Positions 15,401 to 24,400 of a stretch of DNA of 64,000 nucleotides are shown here, piece by piece. Each line of letters opens with the position of its first letter. Position 1 is the first letter of the stretch. Under the pieces are notes generated by a model. The model saw only the letters and a program-made list of their open reading frames with translations, was not told the DNA's origin and made no database searches. The translations under genes were made by a program, and so were the position numbers. Source of the DNA: Diorhabda sublineata (Eukaryota; Arthropoda; Insecta; Coleoptera; Chrysomelidae); assembly GCF_026230105.1 (NCBI RefSeq), contig NC_079476.1, positions 6,834,709-6,898,708 of the forward strand, read 5' to 3'.

Positions 15401-18400
15401 TTCTTGTTTTGGTGTTGATGTTAAGTTGCCTTACTAGATTTGTATAATGCTTCTTGACGCCTTTTTGGTTTAGTCGGTGGATTACATCGTTGAGTTTTAC
15501 TCTATCGAATGCTTGCTTTAGATCTACGAAACATGTGTACAGAAATTTATGCAATTGAAAATTTCATTCCGATAAATCTAGAGAGAAACTATCGCAAACA
15601 GATCATCATCCTGTCCCATAGTGAAGCAGCCATTAGAGCTCTAAGCTCCAATATCAAAAAATCCAAACACGTTTGGGGAAAAATTAAACCTACTTTAACC
15701 TACATTGGATTCCGGGACATACCGGAGCTAAAGGAAATGAGATAGCTGATAAGCTCGTTAAAGCGGGTGCAGACAAGCCCCTCATGGGACCCGAACCCTT
15801 CTGTTCTGTATCAGCTACAGAACAATGGAAAAAGTACTGGAAAAGAAGGTAGATAGGAGTTTAACCAATTATTGGGACAGCCTACAGGGGCTGAGACAGG
15901 CAAAGACTTTTCTGGGAAACTATAACCAAAGAAGATCTGCTGAATGTATCAAAATGAAGACGCTAGACCTAGCAGATAATGCGGCGTGCAGATTTTATTG
16001 TACAGAGGACAAAACCTCTATCCACATTCTCTCGAAGTGTGAAACACTAAGGAACTCCGGAGCACTGCACCTGGGGGCGCTTGAAATAGAAAACGAAGAT
16101 CTATGGCAATTGCAGAAGTGACATTAAGGGATCAGCTGTAAACACTGGGTTCTCCAGTATCGAAGCAAAAAAGGGGGATACAATAGATCCTTTGGGTGGC
16201 AATGTATACAAGACCCCAAATCTATATATACATTCATATACATGATTTATTACCACAATTTTGTTTTTCTGCATCGTTAACCTGTGAGGAAAATCTCAAT
16301 TTTCTACATAATAAACTTCTAGTTCTTGTGAAAGATGTAGTTCCGACAAGAAGAAGACATCTGTAGGTCATACATGACGGTGTTCCTCTAAATTTTACAG
16401 TTATCGAGTTTTTAGGTAACTCTTCCCTATAGCGTTGGATTGGTCGAAGGTCTCAACATTCCCAAGGTCAACTATATACAATGGAATTTTTTAAAGCAAC
16501 CCTACTATAGATCTAAAATAGATCCTTCGGATCGCAGTGTATATATACCCCAAAATCCATATACACATATTATTAGGAGGCGCATGAAGTGCTCCTCCAC
16601 ATTTTGCAGTGATTCAACGCGAGTTTTTAAGTAACGTTTTCCCAGACCATTGGATCAGGTGAGGATCTCCATACCCGTGGTCCTCTAGTCGTAAAAGTCT
16701 GCCGCCGCGCCGTGAAGATAGCTTAAAACCTCTTCTTCCAGTTGTGAAATGCGTCCCTCCAAAGTGTATCTTCAACTCAGGAAAGAGATGGTAATCACTA
16801 GGAGCTGCTTCCAGACGTTGCCATTTGTTGTCATGAATGCAGGATTTACTGATGTCATTATGAATTTTCATAATGTAAAGATGTAAATCCACATGCAACT
16901 GTTGTAGCATGGTTCCAACACTCCTTTTCGATCAATGTTTGCTTCATCGAAGATTATTTAATACGAACATTTTTTCTTCCTGAACGGTTGTACTTCCAGT
17001 TCGTTTGGAAGATTCACCTTTTATTATTAGATCGTTTCTAAATAATGACCAACCTAGGACATTCCTCAGGACTCAATTAATTTTAGGTAAAAGATAGAAT
17101 GGTTGGTTATTATGTCAAGAGATGTAAGATTCGATTAAACTGACTTTTACTACCATAAAAAAAAACGAAATTCTGAAGAAGACCACTACCACTATGAAGA
17201 GTAAAGTATATGAAGATGATCAGAAGGAAAAAGAAGACGTAGAAAAGAAGAAAGAACATGAACAAAGACAGAAAGGTGAACAAAACAATATTGAATACAA
17301 TGAAGAAGAAGAAAATAAAAACCTGCAAAGCGAAGGTAATAATTCACGAGAACACAAAATATACTTTAGTATCTGAGTGATTATGAAATGTATGAAGCAT
17401 TTTTTTGTATAAGCGAAGAAGAACCTAAAAATTACAAGGAACCGATGGAAAATGGTTGGTGGGAAGAGATCAAAACATAAATAGAAGCATTGAATAAAAT
17501 AGACATTAGACTGATATAGAATATGTTGCAGCAGCTGCAAGTGTTTGTGATTTGTTGTACGTCAAAGGACTGAACCGTGAATTGCAAATTGCAAAATCTT
17601 TTGAAAATAGTAAACGTGCTAAGCACATAGATATAAAGTATCATTTCTTGAAAATTAAATAATATTGAATATATTTCAAGCAATGAAAATACTGCAGACT
17701 TGTTCACAAAGGGTTTGTCATGTGAAAAACTTTGTGAAATGAAGATTAATATTAATATCATTTAACACATTCACGACCACTTGGCACATATAAGTGATGC
17801 ATAGTTTTTCTTGGAAACTACAGTCATATATATGTGCCATACACTTTATTGCATTTGAATGCAAATCATTTCCTGGCGGTCCACAGGCGAGGGATGCGAT
17901 TTGACTACGGTTTCTAGCCACGTCTGGAGCGCACTTATTACACACAGTTTTGGAATCGGACGGACCATGTAGACATAACCTTTAAAATAAATGTGGCTGC
18001 TATTGTTAATATTTGCTCCAAATTGATTGTTAATATATGTGGTATTTGGTCAATAATAATAAAATTGTTGTATGGGTTCAATGTTATTGAGCTAGGTCCC
18101 ATTTAATACTGTATAATTTATCTTATCTGTGAGTGTTTTGTATACAAATTTATTGATGACACATATTTGTAACACGTGGTTATAACTTATTATGTATTTA
18201 TGTTATACAATTCTGTAATTACCAGCGTAGCCAACTGATTATTTCAAATTATTTTTATCACGAGATTCCCAAGTAGACAATGCTGATGTATGGACTTTTG
18301 TTTAGTCGTATTTTCAATAGAATAGGGGTGGTTTTTTCCTAGAAAAAGTCAATGTTTTTGAAGTGGCTTTTGTCTTTGCCTTTGTTAAGGGTTGGAAATT

Positions 18401-21400
18401 ATGTCCAGAAACAATCTAAATGACGATGACCTCGAACACAAAGCGTTTAATACGGCTTTTGAGGTATAACGTGCCAGAGAAATGGTGAAAATTGAACACC
18501 GGATTTAGAACTGCCCGATGATAATGATTAAATTATATATCAGCCTGGAACGTCATGAGGAAAGTGAAAGTTCAAAAGAGAGTAGAAGGAATGTGTCTGA
18601 TGAAGATAATATAGATAATAAAGAAAATAACGCTAAACAAAATATGAATATCAGCGATGATGAAGGGAATAAGGACAGTTACGAATAGACAGATTCTGAG
18701 GATAACTCGCAACCAACATCTTGTAAGGCAAAGGAAGAAGTATAAGTTAATTTTGCATTGCCGATTGAACATTTTTAAACATACTCCTGGATTTTTGATG
18801 ATTCTTTAGTACAAATGATTGTCCAGTGGACAAATAAATGGGATCAAACCTGTAAGAACAATCTCAATGTTAAAGAAAAAAGTAATGTGCGCAATTTTTA
18901 GGCCTTTGTCTTCTTATCATATGCCCTTTTTACGACATTATTGTAGCAGTGATTCTGTATGATCATCCTATATCTGGAAAAGTTATGAGCAGAAATCGAT
19001 TGGAAACACACACAAAATTTCCAACCTCACCTCTCACATCTTGTATAATATTGACAAAGTATATTATCCATCAGAAAATTTATCAGTGGATAAAGCGTTA
19101 CTCTTTTGGAGAGGACGGCTGAAATTTAGACAATACATACCAAATACATAAATTTGTACTCCTGAGGGTTTTGTATTAGACTTATTGATATATTGCGGAC
19201 AAGGTACCGTGACCAATGAGCAAGGTCATGCTTTTGAGGTAGTAAAGAAACTTGCAGGAAAATTCTTTCAAAAGGGACACAGAATTTATATGGACAATTT
19301 TTACGGCAGTTTTGAATTAGCCAAATAACTTCTTGAAAATAAAACTTACAACTAAACTAAACTAACTTAAAACTAAAAAAGGGTAATTCTATATGGAAAA
19401 GAATGGGATGGATAATAGTTTTAAATTGGTACCATAAGCGAGATGTTCTTATGATTTCAAGTAAACATAAGTCAGGGATGACAAAAGTAACTTCACAAAA
19501 GGGAGTAAAGAAATTTAATCCTGAAATGGTAGCTGAGTATAACAGGTATGTGTCCGGAGTTGACAGAGCGGACCAAATGACATCGTATTACTGCACATCA
19601 AGAAAAAGTTAGGTGGACATGAAAGTGTTCTTTCATCTTATGGACCTATGCATATGGAACGGAAATTGGTTGCTAAATAGAATCAATAAAAATTGTCCTC
19701 TCCAGTATAGAGAGCAAGCAATCAATGTTCCAATCGTTCTCTTATATTTCTAGTTTTTTATTTGAGTACTTTTCTTGAAAATTATGAGTTTTTTACAAAT
19801 ATAAACATTCACAAAACTTGTCTTTAATTCTGGGCATAAAATTCTAAAATGTGTAGCATTTTCTTCAAAATATTAAGTTACGTTATTGTGACGTGATTTA
19901 TTTTAATAATATTTTACCTTAAACTAACGACACATATTTGTGACCTTACATAATAACACAAAAAAAGATAAAGTAATACCAAAAACTAAAAAAAAGATTT
20001 TTAAGGAAAGTTATTTCACACGAGAAAAAAGTAGTTGGTTTATAGCGTCGCCAAATTTAGGAATAGCAGTCGTGAACATGATTGCACTGTAATTTAATTG
20101 TATTGTGTGATTCGATTTCAGTATTAATGTTTAATACTTTCAATCGAGAGAGGGAGTGAATGGTGACATTAATTTCTCTCGTTTTTTTTTTATTTTTGTA
20201 AGGCTAAAATATAAAATAAAATTAATACATTGAGACAGTTTATTTCATCGAACTTCTGTCCAGATCAACCAATAACACTATCAATATGACACAGAATCTA
20301 CCTACACATTTTGATTATCAGCAGGCAGACAATAATAAGAACAAGAATAATAAAATATCCCAAAAGAGATAAAAACACCTGATTAATTAATATAAATAAT
20401 CAACTAGAAGATCAATGAATCAAAATTTACATTACCACTAAGTCAAGTTCCTGTAGCAGAATTTAAAATAAACAAAATTAGTAAAACAAGGAGGTTCATT
20501 ATCAATACTTGCATCATATTATTTGATAGTATTAGTAGAGAAAAAAGCAAGGATATAATCAGATCACATAATAAAATATGTAGGCAATATATCAAGAGAG
20601 CGAGATGAATTGGACAAAACACTTAAATAACAAAGTAGAAATCAAAATAAAAAGGATAAGAAATAAGGGAAGTGAAAACAAAAACATAAACTGCAATAGA
20701 AAACAAAAGTATGACAGAATTGAGGATGGGCAATCAAGTAGTCGACAATAATACATAGATAAACCTATTATAAGGCATATTATCATGAAAATAAGAGAAC
20801 CTAAGAAAAGGCAAAATGAAAAATAAGACTATTGATAAACAAGGAATTTGTAAAATAAGAAAACAGTAGGATTTCACAAAGTTATAGAGTGTAGAGGTAC
20901 CTATATACTCCATACAAAAAGTTCAAAGACTATATGTTAAGGACATATTTACAGGAAAGAAAAAACCATATCGCCAAGAAGAATAACAATCGAATAAAAC
21001 TAAATAAAAGACTAAAGTTAAGGTGAAAAATAAGTAGAATCGGACCTCATGAAAATAAAAATAAAAAACAGGAAAGATTTAATAAAAAAAAAAAAGAGAT
21101 TATAAAGTTGAAAATATACCAGGACCAGCATTTAATTGAGGGGGAGTCTGTAACCCCAAGCCTCGAGCAGGTTGGGGTCCCGCAAAATTACTAATTTGAT
21201 CATTTATTTTAAAAGCAATATTGGATCCATAGCGAAATTTTTTTCCATGAATTGTTTGAAAATATAAATAAAATGTACGGTATTTAAAATCCAATGGATA
21301 GTGAATGAATTAATTTAATTAAATTTTAGAAATTTAAATAGTTTATGAAATAAAATTTCAATTTATTTATGCTTCTAATTTATATTTAATACAAAATTAA

Positions 21401-24400
21401 TATATTTAAAAAAGTTTCGAGCTGATTTTTATTTTTATCAGTGGGCCCCGGGTCGATTTTAGCCCCAGGCCCCACTACTTCTTATTCAAATGCAGACCAG
21501 GAACTATGGAATGAAGAAAAAAACAGAAAATTCATAGTTTTATTAGTGCTGGCTTTTTTGAAACATACTCAAAAAACTGCTTCAACAGTATCATTTACAA
21601 AGTGCCCTAGCTCTCTTGGGAGGTACTTTTGGATAGAGATCAATTAGATTAGGTGGACATAAAATTATAACTAGTATCTGTAGTTTGCATTTGTTAGGAG
21701 AATTTCTGGGCTGTGGAACATAACAAATTACTTCTTAGCTGGGAAGTTCATAAAGCATAAAGACTTATACAACCTGTAAATATTTAAATATATTAGAAAC
21801 TCTTACCTTTCGGCTACAACAAATAGAATCCCTGGCCAATATTGTACAAATGTTCTCAATATATCCATCTAAATACTCTGTGGGAGCTCCTTTCACCAAT
21901 CCTTGCAGAACAGTCAAATGCCCATAATGAGGCCCATCTTCAATTATGGGTAACATAAGGTCAGACCAAACATTGGATTTAACAAAACAACCAATAATTT
22001 CAGAAGCACATTCAATATTGTTGACAACCCTTGGATCATCATCTTTTGCTGCTGAATACATCGAAAGAAAAAGGTCTTGCAGATTTTGTGTGATACCTTC
22101 TTCAGCATGTAAAGCTAAAGCACACAGTAACTGGGCACAGCGTAGTCTCACATCTTCTTGCCAACTCATCAGCTCTCTTGCTATACCTGGTGCTATTTTA
22201 CAAATATTACGTTTTACTAATCCTCTACAACCTAAATTGGGGCGTTTCACATTTATGGGATAATATTTTGGAGGCTTTATCAGATAATCTGAAAGTAAAT
22301 TTAAAATAAAAGTATATAAAGGTTCTCTGAATAGTATTTTTACAACAAATTACCTGACTCCTCTTTGAAATCCTTTTCATTTTCATTTTGATATTGCATA
22401 CCAACTTTTTCCCAGAGTTCTGCTGCTTCCATTCTCGTTTCCAGCACCTCATCATTTAAGCCGGTAAGTAATAGAGGTAAAATTTTGTGAAAGAATGAAT
22501 ACCGGTCTCTATATTCCAATAACCATCTTGCAGCTACCTATAAACAATAAAAAAAATATTTTGCTCTATTATCTTAGATCTTTAATTGAGCAATTCTTGT
22601 ATGTATAAGATGCATCTCGGAAACAGTTACAACGATCATGGAATTTAGTAAACAAGGAGTTTCTGAGGAAATAAATCCATCTAGCTAGTATTCATTTTTA
22701 GAAAATTTTGTTTTATTAGGGTTTAACATAATTAGAAGGCATTTGGAGTAGTCCCAATGCTATCACTTAAATCTCCCTGAAAAAGTAATAGTACTAGGAG
22801 GAGATTTTCACTACTGTCTGCCCGTACAGCCATGTGCGAATAAACCAAAGTTATTAGATCTTTCTAACAAGTGATATTCCTTATGGCCCAGTTCAAGACT
22901 TTTGAAGTTTGAATTAGGTAACAGCGAACTGACCCTAAATACTATGGAAGAAATTGAATTGCCAACATAATATCATTTCAAGCAATAATCTTATTGATGA
23001 GGTATTTGGTAACTGCTTAGCTAATGGAAAATATGAGGGGATGAAAGACTGATGATAATGTAGTCGTCAAACTTCCTAGTGAGTACAAAATCTACCAAAA
23101 CTATGGCTCAATGAAAGATCAACCTGAAGAAGCAGTTGAATTTACAAAACAGAATTTCTGAATAGTGTCAACATTTCAGACTTGACACCACACAAACTAA
23201 AATTGAAACAAAATGTGTTAATAAACTTGTTGTGTAATTTAGATGTATCAGAAGGACTATGCAATGGTTTAAGACACATGGTAACAAGTTTGTGTATTCA
23301 CATAATAAAGGCAAAAATTATTACTTGTGAACAATCTAGCAAAGAAGTACATATATCAACAATAACATTTGACTTATCAAAAGGACAACTGCACCATGCA
23401 GCGTCACCATATTAAATCTGTATTTGCCATGACTGTGCCCAAATTCCATGGCAAACTTTCGAATCTGTTGAGGTTGTCTTAAAGTCAAGTCCAGTCTTCA
23501 TGCATGACATGTTATATGTGGCATTTTCTAAAGTTAAGAAACCAATTATATTGAAAGTTTATCTTCCGAATGAAAATCTTAGACATACCCACCCACAATA
23601 TAGTATGGAAGAAACTCTTAGATTAGGACCCGATTTCAAAATGAAACTGTGATGACAAAAATATTTATACTTACATATTTGGTTGATAAAGTACAAAAAA
23701 TAAGTTTTTGTTCCTAATATAATATTAAACTAAATGCAATCGAGATTTTTTTAATTAAATAAATTCAACTTATTTTTATTATTATGTCAGCAATATTGAA
23801 AAATATCATTCACATTTCATCAGTATGTGATTCTTTTTAAATATAATTTCTAGAAAACACAAAATACTGAGCAAAGCTCATCTAGGTACTTTATAAAAAG
23901 ATTCTTACTTGTCCAACTGCTCTTCTGACTATGGGAATTTGATCAAAAAGTTTCTCAGCCAGAGGGCCTACAGCTTCATCTAATGCTTTGTAGCTACTAT
24001 GCATCACAATTTCCCCAATAGCTTGTATTGCTTCAACTCTAACTTTGTATCTTTGGTGAGAAAAACATGTTAAGACAGGTTTTATTAGGGATTCTGCTTG
24101 TTTGTGAAAATCTTTTGGTAAAGCGTTCGCTAAATGTATTATTGTACGACAACTTAATTCTTTTATAACTGGATATTTGTCTTTAACAGTTTCAGACAAA
24201 ATTATAATTGAATCATTAAGAAATGGCACAAGTTGTGCTGTGTTGTTATATTTCGAAATTATATCTTCTAATAATTGAAGTAATTGCAATCTAATTTCTT
24301 CAGATTCCTCTATTATTTCTACTGAACCAAGTCGTTCAACTAATACTGGAAAGACGTAAGTAAGATAGTAGTCATTCAAAGGTAATTTATCAATAAGAAA

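Noticed and set aside
17220..17540. Phenylalanine- and serine-rich minus frame
   Set aside because: Shadow of the purine-rich copia fragment on the plus strand; no family signature.
21946..22263. 105-residue plus-strand frame
   Set aside because: Antisense of DNAAF5 exon 3, which has correct splice borders and family similarity.
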